Of a stretch of DNA of 64,000 nt, positions 12,447 through 49,291 are shown piece after piece; position 1 is the first letter of the stretch, and the number at the start of each line of letters is the position of its first letter. The stretch is from Lantana camara. Taxonomy: Eukaryota; Streptophyta; Magnoliopsida; Lamiales; Verbenaceae. The notes beneath the pieces are model-generated. The model had not been told where the DNA came from. It saw only the letters and a program-made list of their open reading frames with translations, and made no database searches. Where the stretch lies: assembly GCA_037501455.1 (NCBI GenBank), contig CM074865.1, positions 20,840,501 to 20,904,500 on the forward strand, given 5' to 3'. Position numbers and translations under genes: made by a program.

Positions 12447-12790
12447 AGCACAAAGAGAGAATCCCATCTCTCGGCATGAAAGAGAAAAGAGAGAACCCCG
12501 TCTCCCACACACCTAATCGAGAGAACCCCGCCTCTCAAGCACATAATCGAGAGAACCCCGTCTCTCAACCTAAGTCTGGTAGACTCCACATCTCCCAAAC
12601 ATCCTAGTTTGAGAAAATCCAGCATTTCTCAAACCCTAGATTCGAGAGAATCCAGCATCTCCCAAATATCTAACTCCAAGAGAATCCAGCATCTCTTGCT
12701 CACATAATTTAGAAAGAATCCAACATCTTTCTATCACATAAATAGGGAGAATCCCACATCTCCCTAACACGTAAATAGAGAGATCTCAAC
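12447..12790. repeat. degenerate tandem repeat, ~30-35 bp unit
   Basis: About ten tandem units built on GAGAGAACCCCGTCTCTC, grading into GAGAATCCAGCATCTC-like versions, each followed by an A/C-rich spacer. Early units are nearly identical and later ones diverge. It lies in the internal region just beyond the truncated 3' LTR. Confidence 0.7.
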
Positions 12791-13399
12791 AACTCTCTAG
12801 CACACTAGTCCACTTACTCAGCATTCATACATACACACATTATAGTAGCACTGGATGCAAAACATGGGATGCATGTGTAGTATACCTTTACACGACTGAT
12901 ATCGGTGTCCCTAGAGTATAGACTCATCATCCATGCTCAACTCAATGGGGGATATCGCGATGGGATCATTGTAAGATAGAATTGAAATATGTATGTATGT
13001 ACATAACGGTTAGTAAGCAATTAAGAAATTTTATAAACACTGAAGCACGAACAATCCACGTAAGCATGTAATTCATTCAGTTTACAAGAATTCACAACAA
13101 CAATAAACCTTAAAGTTATAAAAATTAAATCAATTAGCCACATTATTACAATCAAAGCAGCATCAAGCATTACACGTCGTCACGCACGTCAAGCAAAATA
13201 AAATATAATTACTTATGAAATGCATGTGTGCAAATGCCATGAATGCTCAATGTACCGTTCACCGTAGTAGTGGAGTCGAGGTTGACAATTTCTTTAACTT
13301 GAAAGAATAATCAAATCCTTAACTGGCCGTAGTTCCAACTTCCCGTTCAAATTTTGCATTCTTTAGTATTTTCTTCGAATCCGCGGTTTACCAAGGGGT

Positions 13400-14245
13400 C
13401 TTGAACCGTCTCACTTGCCTCTCGCAGAAAAGTGATCCATGGAGTCTCTTGAAGTCCCGATAAAATCCTCAATATTTGGTGAAGTTGACCCTCAATGACA
13501 TCATCATCAAAATTCTATAGTTTACATAGTTTATCCTTTTCCTTTCGTAAAGGTATAGCTGCCCTCGTTGGTGTCTTTTCAACAGTCTGACCTCCACTTC
13601 AGAATCTTTGAATGGTACAAGTGCTTCGATTTCTTCGTTTCTACCTCACGCCATCCAGAGTTAGAAATTTTGATGTCTTTATAAAGCATGTTACTCCTGA
13701 GCACCTCCAAGTATGTAGAGTATATATATATATCCTGAAGGCATCTTGATGGTTAAAAGATCTCTTGTCTCCCTCGTTTACAATTATCTTCCTTTTATCC
13801 ACCCTATACCCTGATTGTGTTAGCTCGATCATACATCATCTGGTCAACCCCTGTTCGAATTCCAATGTTGCTTCGGCTAAGACAGCACTTAGTGGATCAG
13901 GTAGGGGATCACCTAAATTACAACCACGAAGCTAATGCATGTGGGGTTAGGGATGTGAATGGCATACACTCATTAATCAGCAAGGAAGACAATCAAGCAC
14001 GTAGGACGAAGGTTCAAATTTAATTTACAATTTAATCCAATGCATGATGCAGGTGCTATGAATGCAGGATACCTGTTTCCATAATATTAGCATCGAAGCC
14101 TTTGTTGAATTCTTGTAGGGATTCATTTGCTTTTCATCCAAGTAGTCAGAATATGGAAGTTTCAAATCCTCCTTTACGAATTTGTAGAATTGGAAAGTGT
14201 TGTCTCGATCAACTTCAATTTTTGGCATCGAGGCAACACCCTGTA
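13400..14245 (-). pseudogene. exon-like coding fragments, possibly captured from a host gene
   Basis: On the minus strand an open segment (about 14236 down to 14070) begins after an acceptor-like TTACAG and ends at a donor-like AACAG|GTATCC. It would encode a charged peptide including VDRDNTFQFYKFVKEDLKL. Further minus-strand coding-like stretches lie at 13641-13832 (RVDKRKIIVNEGDKR) and about 13400-13510 (LREASETVQDPLVNRGFEEN). I recognise no family, and they are not retrotransposon domains. The splice-like borders suggest an unspliced piece of cellular gene inside the element, but chance cannot be excluded without a protein search. Confidence 0.4.
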
Positions 14246-14547
14246 ATTCACAAATTGAACAATTATCTATGCATGTGGGTTAGTACGTGGGTATGTCAAG
14301 TAATGAAAGCAATTAAGAGCACCTAATTAATGCAGATGCAACACGTAATTTACTAAAATTTAAAGTATAACAATGATAGTTTTACAAAAATCGTAATCAT
14401 AGTGTGCACACAATCACATAAGCTCAGACAAATTCATACAGAGGAGTCAAAATTTCACATCAGACAAATGCAATGCACAAGTATTCCTATGCCGTACGAC
14501 CTAAACTGGCACGACACAACTCCAGAGCACCAATTCTGAACCTGGTA

Positions 14548-14559
14548 GCTCTGATACCA
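14548..14559 (-). other. primer binding site, initiator-Met tRNA
   Basis: The minus strand reads TGGTATCAGAGC eight bases inside the 5' LTR that ends (in element sense) at 14567. This is the classic 12-nt complement of the 3' end of plant initiator methionine tRNA, and it fixes the element's orientation as minus. Confidence 0.9.
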
Positions 14560-14566
14560 TTTAAGA

Positions 14567-17500
14567 TGTAGCACCCCAAGCGGTGGGGTACCACACCCCC
14601 GCACTATGACCCGACACGTGTACGAAATGGAAAGTCCGCACACGCACCACGCCACAGCGAACGGGTGACAAACGAAAAATCCAACCTATGCTAGGCGGTA
14701 CCTAACCCTGTACAAATGAAAGAATGCAAAACATAACAGCAAAAGCAATACGAAATGCTGACTTTTCGAAAACTTTTCATATAATAAGGATGATAGCATC
14801 ATCAATCATACATCAAAACCAACTATACGGGTTCAACTAAATAATCAATCCTGTCCTATCCTGTCCCGAACAATTAAACAACAAAACGGGTTCAACTGGC
14901 CCTAGAAACCTGTCCTGAATAATCATACATTCGATTCATAACTTCAAACATGCACGCAACACAACTTATACAGAATTTACAAACATAATTCAGAACAAAA
15001 TGCTTAACAAACTCCAACAAACTGACATAGACTCAACAGACACTAACAGCCGCCTAGCACGAACTCCAAAGACTTCCAAAGCTAACCTGCAAACTAAAAA
15101 CATAGGTGGGGCGAGGGTCAATCCACTGACTGAGTGAGGGGGCTAACACACACTAACACATATATACATATAGAGCAAAGCACGTATTAAAGAAAAGACT
15201 ATGAACCGGGAATAGGGTTTTACATACCAAAGCCATTTTTAAGTTTGAAAACTAGTAAGGATTCATAGATTCAAAAACGCATATGGATTCATATTAAAAC
15301 TCATAGGGATTCAAATAGATTCAGACCGATTCATAACTTAGCGTAGAAATCTCATATTGAAAACAAACTCTCCTATCCCGTTTCATAATCAATCATAACA
15401 AAAGAATTCAAATACCCAACGAGTACGGGTCTCCAACCTTACTCCTTAATCAAAAGACTCAAAAGATTCAAAAGGAAGCATAAACTCATAAATTCATAAG
15501 ATTCATAGATTCATATTCCCGTATTCCACCCTTATCTGGAAGTCTGCACGCGGGTTACGGGCCCACATCGTGCAACTCAATATACGTGGGGTCGCGAACC
15601 CACAACGTACCTTCTTCGGCCTCAGCCGAAGGCTCAAAGCACCACGCCTTCTCCATCTCCCTCAGAGTCGCGCGTAGGTACTTCAAAGGAGCGTGTGCAC
15701 AAGGGTGATAACCGGCGACCCCAATAGCCGCACCGGGTCTCCCTTACCCATACCTCCGGGGCCCAGGGATTCAAATAGATTCGTATGGATTCATAAGACT
15801 CATAAAGAAACATACCTAACTCGTGAAACCTAGAAACATATGATTCATACTTAAGAAACATACCTTACCGTGAAACTCGGCATATGCTATACACGTACCT
15901 CTCCGTGTCTTCCAAATTCATAATAAGCTGAGGGAAATCCATAGTTCGCTTGACACTACACGGTTTGGAGCAGAGCCTCGTTGCAAAATCATTTTAAGCT
16001 TATATACGCCCATACGTATAATTTCAGAAGAATTCATATGATATCGAATAACAAGATTCATAACGTATCATATGACATATATTTAGTATATATATAATAG
16101 TACATTCGCATGCGGGCTTGAAAACGAGCACATAGGGCCGTAGGTCGCATTAACTAAAAGAAAACAAACCTAAACCTCACCTGGCACCAAACAAAGTCGA
16201 AGACACCGCAAATGGTCCACCCCGGAACCTGACGACCACAAGTCACCACCCCGGGTGCACCTGAACCAACTGAACACACAAAACGGACCACAAAGCTCAG
16301 ACTCAGACAAACAACCACACAGAGATGCACGGCAAATGCAATCACATAATAAGGGTTCACCTTCATATCAATTCGTGCAAAACAAACATTATATAATTCA
16401 ATCAAATCATACTATACATTATGACATGCTCAAGTGCATAATTAATGCAACTAAAAAGAATTGAAAGGCAATACAAATCATATTATTTCATATCAATTCA
16501 TATGTCACATAACCAATGCATATATATGTTACCTAATAGATTCAATTAAGAAGGTTTAGTTAATTCATATCATGCAAATTTACACATATCACATTTCATA
16601 TAAAAGCACGTAGTACAAGAACAACCAAATCACATAATAGCATGCTTCGTATTTCATATAAATCTCACGAGGTTACCTATAAATTCCAACCATACTAAGT
16701 TCATATAATTCATACATGGCATACCCAATTCGTATATCACAGAACGGGTTCAATTGACAAGGTTTACCTAATTAAATCAAACAAATTCATATCGTTTCCA
16801 AAATTACACATACACCCCTTCAAGTTAGACAAATAACACAAATTTAACATATCGGGATTCAATTTATCAAATCAAAGTCTCCATACATATCACATATCAT
16901 TTCATACATGGTTTCATAAATATTAAAATATATTTCGGTCTTCAATTTAAGTGTATCGCAATTAAAACAATTAATTTCAAATATTCAAATTACACAAAAT
17001 AATTTACAACAAATCAACCGGACATCCAATTGACGAACGAAAAGTGGTGTTGAACTCACCACAACGAGGCGGACAAACTGTCCGAAGCTCGCCGGAGAGC
17101 CGCCATCGGAGCCACCGGAACAGTGGCAGGCCGCCGCTCGGCCGCCGCCTGAGCGTGCCGGAAAATCCCCAAAATTCACCCCGTGCAAGAATTCCCCGTG
17201 CTCGTTTTAATTCCTCCATCAATTTCTGAAAAATCCGAGCTATTCTCCTCCAATTTCAAATCCAAGAATACGAAAACCCTAAAATCTTCAAAGTTCAATT
17301 ACTTTCAAACCGGTGAATGAAAATGAGATCCGAAAGAAGCATTGCCTTACCCGTGACGAGCTCTTCGAAACCCCCATAGTGGTTGCCGAAAAATATCCCC
17401 GGAGCTAGCCCCGCCGTTGTCCTGCCACTGTGTCGCTGCGATCCGCCACCAAACGGCCAAATCTGGAGTCGCGTGATCAAAGGATGATAGTTCTCGTCGT

Positions 17501-18474
17501 TCCGAACAACTTTCGTGAATAGCCTGTGGCTAAAAGATCGACGGAAAAGGTCCCCGTTGGCCGCCGAAGTTTCTGCCGCCGATCGCCTCACCGGAACCAC
17601 CACCTACGACCACAATTCACTCAAAATGACACCGAAAATGGACTCGGGATGGTTGAAAACCTCGGAAAACATCAAGCCCCGTCGAAAAATGCCGTCGGAA
17701 GGCGGTGAAACCAGCCGCTACAGTAACTCGCGCCGCCACCGCGAGCTTCAGGCGGCGTATGCGGCGCCATCGCGGCCCGGATGGCCGCGCCGCCGACATC
17801 AGATGAAGTGCAGGGAGGTCTCCTTTATGGGTCTGGGGCGCGTGCCCCAAAATTGCCGCCGGAAGCCGCCGCGAAAGGGCGGCGAAGCCGCGGTCTGCCA
17901 CCACCGCCTGGCGCGCCTAAAATCAGTCGATATCTCCTCCGTCGGTCGTCGTCGGGCCGAGATCTTGGTATGGTTGTGACCGCGTCGTCGAGCTCTTCGA
18001 AATGGACTATTGGTTCGTCGAATTCCGTCGAGAAACGGCCAAGTTCCGGGTTGTGTATGTTTCTTCACCTCAAGTGTGTGTGATGAGAGAGGGACGAGAG
18101 AGAGAAGCGGGAAAGAGGAGAGAGAGAAGGAAGCTGCCCGCTTTGACCGTTCAACCTTGGATCCGGATATTTTATCCCAAGTCCTCACGTGCAAAACCAT
18201 CGGAAGAAGGGGTTAACGACGTCAGAATTGGGCAAACTCAGAGTCTATGGACTCGTCTCGATGCCCCGAACGCAAAGCGGGGGTCAAAAAGGTCGAACTC
18301 TCGACCGAACGAGAAATGACCGAAAAACAACCTTAAAGGAGAAAATTATAAAAAGACCCCTAAACTCTAAAGGAGTTCAAAATAGGGTCACGCAACGCAC
18401 AAAATTACAGAATTAAACACATAAAAAGGTTAGAACGTGGCGTACCTTATACGTCGGACGAGCGGGGTGTCACA
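14567..18474 (-). mobile_element. 5' LTR, full length
   Basis: A 3,908-bp LTR. On the minus strand it runs TGTGACACCCCGC to GGGTGCTACA. It includes the 214 bp missing from its partner and drives into the iMet primer site. The GC-rich 17040-18010 stretch is LTR sequence, and its many small ORFs are not genes. Confidence 0.87.
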
Positions 18475-18734
18475 CGTCGCTTGTTGCGTCATTTTCTCTC
18501 GTTCAGCTAATGTTTCCTTAACGATTTTGCCAAACCTAGATCTAGGTCGAGTTGAGGTGGAGAGTGGAGGTGGTGATGGTGATTGTGATAGGCCATATTT
18601 AGTTCAAAGTTGAGGCGGAGAGCGGCAATAGCAATTGTGGTTTTGCCAGCTGTGGTGGTGGTGATGGTGATTTGAAAGGTAATTGTGTCGGAGGCGGTAG
18701 TATCGTTACCATTATGTTAATGGCCTAGCATGGA
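18475..18734. other. unassigned DNA right of the LTR element
   Basis: Contains short GGTGGTGATGGTGA-type reiterations and nothing gene-like. It is the continuation of the pre-insertion sequence left of 8572. Confidence 0.5.
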
Positions 18735-19245
18735 AATACTCTCAAATTGAGACTATGTACAGTCTTAACTCGACAAATCGATACTATCCCAGTGTCCTTA
18801 CCTATAGTCTCCAGGGCCCAGACATATCATAGTAGAGTGTATCAAAATATATATCTTATCGCGCTACACACATATCATAACCATAGCTTACCATTCATAA
18901 CCTTGCAACAAACTTACGCTTATCATATCATATCTCTTCGGATCGTAAACGGGTATCGCTTATGATCAAAGCATAGCTTAATGTCGCCAAACATGAAACA
19001 AAAAACATAACAAGCTTACATATGCTTGTACATAGCTTTCGTATTCAAATCACTTTCAAAACGAATCCAACAAATACATATCAAACACATAATTTGTAGC
19101 ACAAGTGGCGTCAGGTACCACCTCCCCCGCACTATGAGTTCGTCCACATATGAAATGAGATAGTCTATACATAAACCAAACTCACAGCGAAAAGAGATAT
19201 AGGAAAAGGACATTCTTAGCTAGGCAAAATCTAATTCTGTACTGT
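18735..19245 (-). mobile_element. decayed, rearranged pieces of the same LTR family
   Basis: The segment 19095-19245 starts TGTAGCAC and follows the outer end of the minus-oriented LTRs (CCCCCGCACTATGA, GCTAGGCAA). The segment 18735-19060 resembles an inner LTR part (CTTACC...CCAGGGCCCA) yet lies to the left of the outer end. So the pieces belong to two broken copies or one rearranged copy. Confidence 0.6.
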
Positions 19246-19726
19246 ATAGAATAGAGAGATATGAAACTAATCTCTTTCTCCAATTCTCTGCTTTTTTAAG
19301 GCCGGCCGAATGGATTTTCAAGGAAACTCCCTCTAATTGCTGTTCTTTTTTTTTTTTTTGTTAATATAGGATATTGTGGGAATATCCTTATTGGATAAAA
19401 TCTTGAATTCCAGTTAGCATAGCAGAATGTGTGAAGTAACACTCTTTATACTACTTTAAAATAGATGTATAAAATTCTTCCTAAATACTTTTACTATTTA
19501 TCAGTACTTGATGCGATTCAATAACATTCCCAGTGAACGAATGTAACTACTTATATTTTTGGATGATAGTTGGGTAGCTGAGGCAGCTTCAATTGTGATC
19601 ATATTTGTTGTTAATGACAATTTATGAGGATTATTTATTATTTCAGTAGACAATTTTTTTTCTACTATTGTCATTTCAATAGATAGGTTTTACCGTAAGA
19701 ACATATGACTTTTCACCTTAGGGTAA
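19246..19726. other. intergenic DNA, no gene seen
   Basis: AT-rich, without a recognisable ORF or repeat boundary. Confidence 0.5.
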
Positions 19727-21590
19727 ATCCCAGACACCCCCCTGTCCTTTGGGGTTTAGTGCGCTTTGCCCCCTAACCTTTGAATCGGTGCAATTGCCCC
19801 CTTAACATTTGAAAAATGTCACACTTAACCCCTTTAGCAAAACATATCTGTTACGACTAAAACAGAGTATAGTGTAAATGCATCGAACCATAGAGATTGA
19901 GAGAAAATAATTCAATTAAAATCACAGAAAATCCACAAGAATTAACAAGTAAACTGGGGGTTTTGAGATATACTAACTAATTAAACTAAACTAACAAAGC
20001 AATAAAAACTAATAACTAGAAGAAAAGCAACTAAACACACGTTGAAAAGAGTTGAATAAATTAATGAGAGGAACAATACCTAGCTAGGAATTACAATTCA
20101 GTTATGACACTGATCATGGACACAAAAATAAATTCAAGTTGTTCAAATAGATTAGCTATAGCAAATAGAGACAGTTGACTCCATCTCATTTTCACTTAAA
20201 TTCTCGAATAGCCTATAGACACTCGACCACTATTTTCCCTAATCAATTCACAACCCCTAGAGACACTCGACAGGATTTAATGAACCTACAAACATTAAGA
20301 ACTATGAAAACACTAATCCGGATTAACCTAGTCATGACACGTGCAAGACTTGAACCCGATTATTAATTCACTTAACAAGTTGAGAACAATATCAATCACG
20401 CATTACATACACTTCATGTAATCATGAATGACTTTATGCAATTAACCTACTTAGATGATCCGGCCGTAATCACTTAAGCAAATAAATCATAATAAACACA
20501 ACACTCGGAGAATTAATAAATACTTGAAATTAAATTGAATTATGAAAGGTCTCACGATGTCTAACTGAATCATAAATTCCTAGATAAGTGTTATAAAATT
20601 AGTTACTCATGAAAATCATGCTCAAAAACATAAAATAAATCAAAAGCATCTAAATAAAACTAAAGAAATTAAAATAAGAATTTATGAGGAATGATTGCTC
20701 TCGGACGGGTGTTCAAGCCGCTGCCTCCCGTCCTCCAAGGTCTCGAACTTCTGCTGCGTGAAAAGTTATCACAAATCCCCCAAAAATCTGCCTCAAAGTT
20801 GATTAAATACTACGCATAAGTCAGCCCTCCAAGGAATCCAAGTTCAAGTTCAAGTCCAAAAAGGACTCTTAACTCATCCACTCAAACTTGTTGCCCACGT
20901 TGACTTCAATTTGGAATAGATTTCCAATTAATTCCAAAGCTCCAACTTCTCGTGGGCCCAAAAGCAATTAAACCCACATCTAGCAATAATCCAAGTATCT
21001 TGAATCAATCTCCTTTCATTAATGCAACGGCTGGCACGACCCACCAATAACAATTGCACCAACTTCATCTAATACTCTTCTTATTTGGCCCAAATTTCAG
21101 AAATAGCCCAACTGCAATAATAATCACACAAACATATCTTGGCACCAAATTAAATCAAACAGAAGCACTAAAAACGTAGCCACAAACTCACAAATATACA
21201 AGGATAATGCACGTTATCAAGTGAATTTCAAATGTGTTGATATTATATATCAAATTGAAGTTCTCGATGCAAGGAATACAATAATGGTCTCGAAACCGAA
21301 ATCTAACAACCGATAAAGTAGAAATCATCGGTCAAAGGCGGCACATGATGGACGTAGCATTGTAGTGGCTTTCGGAGGTTAATAGGGTGACTGGGGTATG
21401 GTGTTTGTTCGCTTTGGAGAGGCGAATATGATGGCGGAGGAAAAATCGACGGTCAAAACTTGTTAGAAGGGGTTAAGTGTGATATTTTTTAAAGGTGTTT
21501 TTTGGGGGAGGAGGGAGCAATCGTACTAATTCAAAGATTAGGAGCCAAAGCGCACCAAGAACTAAAGGATGAGGGCCCTTAGCATTATAT
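19727..21590. mobile_element. TIR (Mutator-like/MITE-type) element, interrupted
   Basis: The left part (19727-19850: CCTTTGGGGTTTAGTGCGC, CACTTAACCCCTT) is an inverse match to the right part (about 21460-21590: AAGGGGTTAAGTGTGA, GCGCACCAAGAACTAAAGGA). This is a long imperfect terminal inverted repeat. It is split by an insertion at about 19873-21219. No transposase is visible. Confidence 0.6.
19873..21219 (-). mobile_element. nested insertion, candidate solo LTR
   Basis: On the minus strand it starts TGATAACGTGCATTATCC and ends with TTACA at 19873, giving TG...CA ends of LTR type and 1,347 bp. A clean 5-bp target duplication was not found. No coding region is visible. The boundaries and LTR nature are inference. 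Confidence 0.45.
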
Positions 21591-21714
21591 ATTTAATTAT
21601 ATGTATACTTATATTTGGAATTTGATATATATTTATATTTTGGATTATGAATAAATATTCCATAATAGGTAAAGTATTTATTTAAAATAAAAATATATAA
21701 TAAATTTTATTTAT

Positions 21715-22049
21715 AGACTTCTGAGAGAATTCCGAGGGAGTTCCCTTGGAAAGAAAATTTAAAAACAAAAAATAAGAAAATGTTTTATGAGGAATGAAAT
21801 TTCTGAGGGAATTCCCTCGTAAAAATGAATTTTAACAAAATCATGGCAAGATTCTGAGCGAAATATTCTTCGGAATTCCCTCGGAAAAATTTTGGAATTT
21901 CAGAAAATATTCCGAGAGAATAGCTTTGCCGAGGGAATTCCGAGGGAAAGAAATATTGATATTTTCCCTCGAAGTTTCCTCGGAATCAATTCTGAGGTTT
22001 CCCATTCCCTCGAAATTTTCCCTCGAAATTCGCTTGTTTTTTTATAGTG
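21715..22049 (-). mobile_element. CACTA transposon terminal fragment
   Basis: On the minus strand the segment begins CACTATAAAAAAAC and is followed by many subterminal copies of a CCGAGGGAAT-type motif. Such dense short subterminal repeats behind a CACTA end are typical of CACTA (EnSpm) elements. The partner end was not found, so it is a remnant ending about 0.5 kb upstream of the ADH TATA box. Confidence 0.65.
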
Positions 22050-22623
22050 ACAATTATTGGTAAGGAAAATTTTTCACTTTCGTGATCCGACCCAACTCGA
22101 CTTATATAAATGGATTATTGGGGGCAAAAAATAGACATTATTATATATTATCTTTTGAAAGAAAAAAGTCTAAATTATTTGTCTCTTCTTAGACACTACT
22201 ATATACTAAAATTTTTCTGTGGTGGGAAGTCATCAATGGACAAAGATCATCTATTTACTTCAGTGGAAACGTGTTGACAAATTATTCAAGTTGATAGGTA
22301 CCTTACTTTTCATCTCAACCTTAGGATTGCCTCTGGAAATACAAAGATCGCACGGCCATTCCAAGAAGCTCCAATTTCCTATCAACAACAGGAAAGGAAG
22401 GTTTCCCATTTGTTGAGTTTCGCTTTCGCTTTCGCTTTCCCAAAAACACGAGAAAAAGGTGACGGCGCAGAGAAACATTCTTAAACTAAAACAGGGACCA
22501 CCAAGACAAACTTTTTCTTTCATTTACCAAAATCTCTTCTCTTTCTATATAAGCTCACGACATATTTCTAAGTTTCAATCATCAATCCTTGCCTCTGTCT
22601 GCTGGACCTCAGACGCCAAAGAC
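22050..22623 (+). promoter_or_regulatory. upstream region of the alcohol dehydrogenase gene
   Basis: Contains TATATAAG at 22546-22553, 71 bp before the start codon. That predicts a start of transcription near 22575-22585 and a leader of about 40-50 nt without an upstream ATG. The GCTTTCGCTTTCGCTTTC run (about 22420-22438) is a short pyrimidine-rich repeat. The ORF that can be read on the minus strand here is not supported by any motif. Confidence 0.6.
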
Positions 22624-47582
<24,959 letters not shown>

Positions 47583-47587
<5 letters not shown>

Positions 47588-47837
47588 AATGAATAAATCG
47601 CTTTACTTGATTAATTTCCTCTCTCGAGGAATTTAGACTAATATACAAATTTCTTTGGAAAATTTTAATAACTCTAATGACTTCTATAATGTTGGAAAAT
47701 GTGAACAATGTGCACGATATAAAAGTGACATGATTCAAGAAAGTATTTTGTGGTGAGAAGATATCAACTCTTTGTTTCTTCACATCATTGCTTATGGTTT
47801 TATAACAATTGTTTTTCAACTTTTCGTAATAGTAGTA
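47583..47837 (+). terminator. ADH-like 3' flank with poly(A) signals
   Basis: AATAAA occurs at 47583-47588 (overlapping the stop) and 47592-47597. Only 250 bp of native 3' flank remain before the Tat retroelement's target duplication, so 3'-end formation may occur here or read into the LTR. Confidence 0.5.
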
Positions 47838-47842
47838 CTATA

Positions 47843-48702
47843 TGATGGTGCAGGAATATGAGTTTCCTAAATGCAACAACACTTTCAATATTTATGTGAA
47901 AAGGGAAAGACCATCACAGGCGTGAAGGCCTCAGGATCTGGTTTTCCTATTGAGCGTGGGTTCTTCCAGCTAGGATAACACCAAGAGTGCAACGTGCAAT
48001 GATGATGCAACTGTGATGAGAATAATGTGGAGCTTGAGAAGATCCGGAAAAAATGCCCAGAACAATGCAGTATGTATATGGAAGATGACTTGGGGGAGAA
48101 AGCATGTGCTCTCCCTTATTTATATGTTAGGGATGAGGGTAATTGGGTAAATTAACCGTGTGGTCCCAAACCTGTGTTGCCCTAACACGTGGCAGCCCGT
48201 GAGGGCATGAGAATGACATTTCTAAAAAAGGGGCGGCGTGTCAGATGCAAGGTGCGCACCACCTTTGTGTCAGAGGTTGTTGGCGAGGGTCGCGTGAGAG
48301 GAAGGCTCAAGATCCGTTTTACTAGGGTTCGGATCCACCACGGCGGTGGGGGGATCACACACGAGCGCTGGTGACGCTCGAAGAGTGCTCGGACTGGTTC
48401 CCCATGGCATATGACCTTTGAGCGCCGAAATCCCGAGCGCCAAGACTGTGGCCCTCGTGCGGGTGATTCCCTGAGAAGGGTAACCCTGAAGGCCGAGATG
48501 GGAGCGCCGAGATGGGAGCGCCGAGCCTGTCGGTTCGGGCCCTTTACCTGAATAGTTGGCCGAGGCTCAAGGGCCTGTACTAGTTGGCAAGTGAGTGGGC
48601 TGGGTTGGCCCGCGAGCCCATCAATGCGAGGGTATAGTCTTCAAGTCAACTGATGGTGACACGTGGACGGCTCTGATACGAGCGTGTTTTTGTGTCTCAT
48701 CA
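47843..48702 (-). mobile_element. 3' LTR of the Tat element
   Basis: 860 bp; minus strand TGATGAGACAC to CTGCACCATCA. Compared with its partner it has a duplicated 14-bp unit (GAGATGGGAGCGCC, near 48500) and an extra 10 bp near 48668. The short ORF at 48189-48374, present in both LTRs, has no recognisable function. Confidence 0.95.
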
Positions 48703-48720
48703 TTCCCCCCCCCCCCCAAA
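48703..48720 (-). other. polypurine tract
   Basis: On the minus strand TTTG13AA lies directly against the 3' LTR. It is the expected plus-strand primer for an element in minus orientation. The run of 13 G may be length-variable. Confidence 0.85.
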
Positions 48721-48994
48721 TTCTGTAGTATCGCTCGAGCGTACTGTAGAATTTAAAAGAAGGGAGCCTTGAATTTTGAATTATCCGAGGGTCAAGCCTC
48801 CGCAAGGGAGGTGACCGCTTGGTTTCCGTAACGGGTACAGTCTGACACTGCATTAAATGGTGTCATGTCCGCATTTAATGCTGAGTGGGAACGTGGGCGC
48901 GTGTACCCCGGGAGGCGTGAGGCGGTTACCAAAAGTGGGAGTCTCCCAAGGCGGGAAATGATTGCATTTTCAAATCCCCAACCCTAATTAATGT

Positions 48995-49060
48995 AAATTA
49001 CTCCCCTATAAATAGGGTTCCGGAAGGCTCTTTTACTCTTTTCACGCATTCAACTTTATT
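48995..49060 (+). promoter_or_regulatory. TATA box of the antisense gene in the Tat element
   Basis: TATAAATAG at 49007-49015 (context CCCCTATAAATAGGG) is followed by a CT-rich stretch where transcription could start (about 49035-49045), roughly 250 nt before the ATG at 49292. It faces away from the 3' LTR, on the strand opposite to gag-pol. A possible 5'-UTR donor (CTAG|GTAAAA) is near 49131. Confidence 0.6.
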
Positions 49061-49291
49061 CAAGCAAATCAAGCAACAAGAATTCTCTACCATTTTCTGC
49101 GATTTCCAGCAAGTTCTTCTTTAATCTCTAGGTAAAAATCCCGCAAGTTCTTATTTCTAGTACTAACTTTTAGAGTTAGGTTGAGAGAGTGAAACTCTTG
49201 AGTGAAGAAATCCCCTTCTGTTGTTGAATTCTGAGACTTCCTTCTCCATTTTCTACGATAAGCTGCGTTTTCAAAGAATCACAGAGCACGC

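Larger units (their letters stand above)
12277..14566 (-). other. internal region of the LTR element
   Basis: No retrotransposon protein is recognisable. The segment contains a tandem repeat (12447-12790), unassigned sequence (12790-13400), minus-strand exon-like coding fragments (13400-14245) and the primer site (14548-14559). The join to the left LTR at 12276/12277 is abrupt and suggests a deletion that removed the start of the 3' LTR and the polypurine tract. Confidence 0.6.
8577..18474 (-). mobile_element. non-autonomous long-LTR retrotransposon (minus orientation)
   Basis: Two related LTRs (8577-12276 and 14567-18474) enclose about 2.3 kb. On the minus strand the element starts TGTGACACCCC and ends GGGTGCTACA. 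It is flanked by cgtca (8572-8576) and cgtcg (18475-18479), a target duplication with one mismatch. A primer site for initiator-Met tRNA follows the 5' (right-hand) LTR. No gag, protease, RT or integrase is visible, so it needed enzymes in trans or is a deletion derivative. The left LTR lacks about 214 bp of its 5' end and no polypurine tract is visible. Confidence 0.85.

Noticed and set aside
12374..12625. Repeat-peptide ORFs on both strands
   Set aside because: The peptide repeat simply reflects the DNA tandem repeat at 12447-12790 and is open on both strands.
12447..12790. CRISPR-like regular repeats
   Set aside because: A eukaryotic tandem repeat without unique spacers of constant length; units degrade gradually.
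14548..14559. tRNA-like sequence, complement of a tRNA 3' end
   Set aside because: It is only the 12-nt primer binding site next to an LTR; no cloverleaf is present.
8577..14566. Reading the two LTRs as two independent solo LTRs
   Set aside because: Near-matching 5-bp flanks occur only at the outer ends, and an iMet primer site sits correctly inside the right LTR.
48189..48374. 61-codon ORF in the Tat LTR
   Set aside because: An identical ORF occurs in the other LTR (59835-60020) only because the LTRs are duplicates. No start context or domain.
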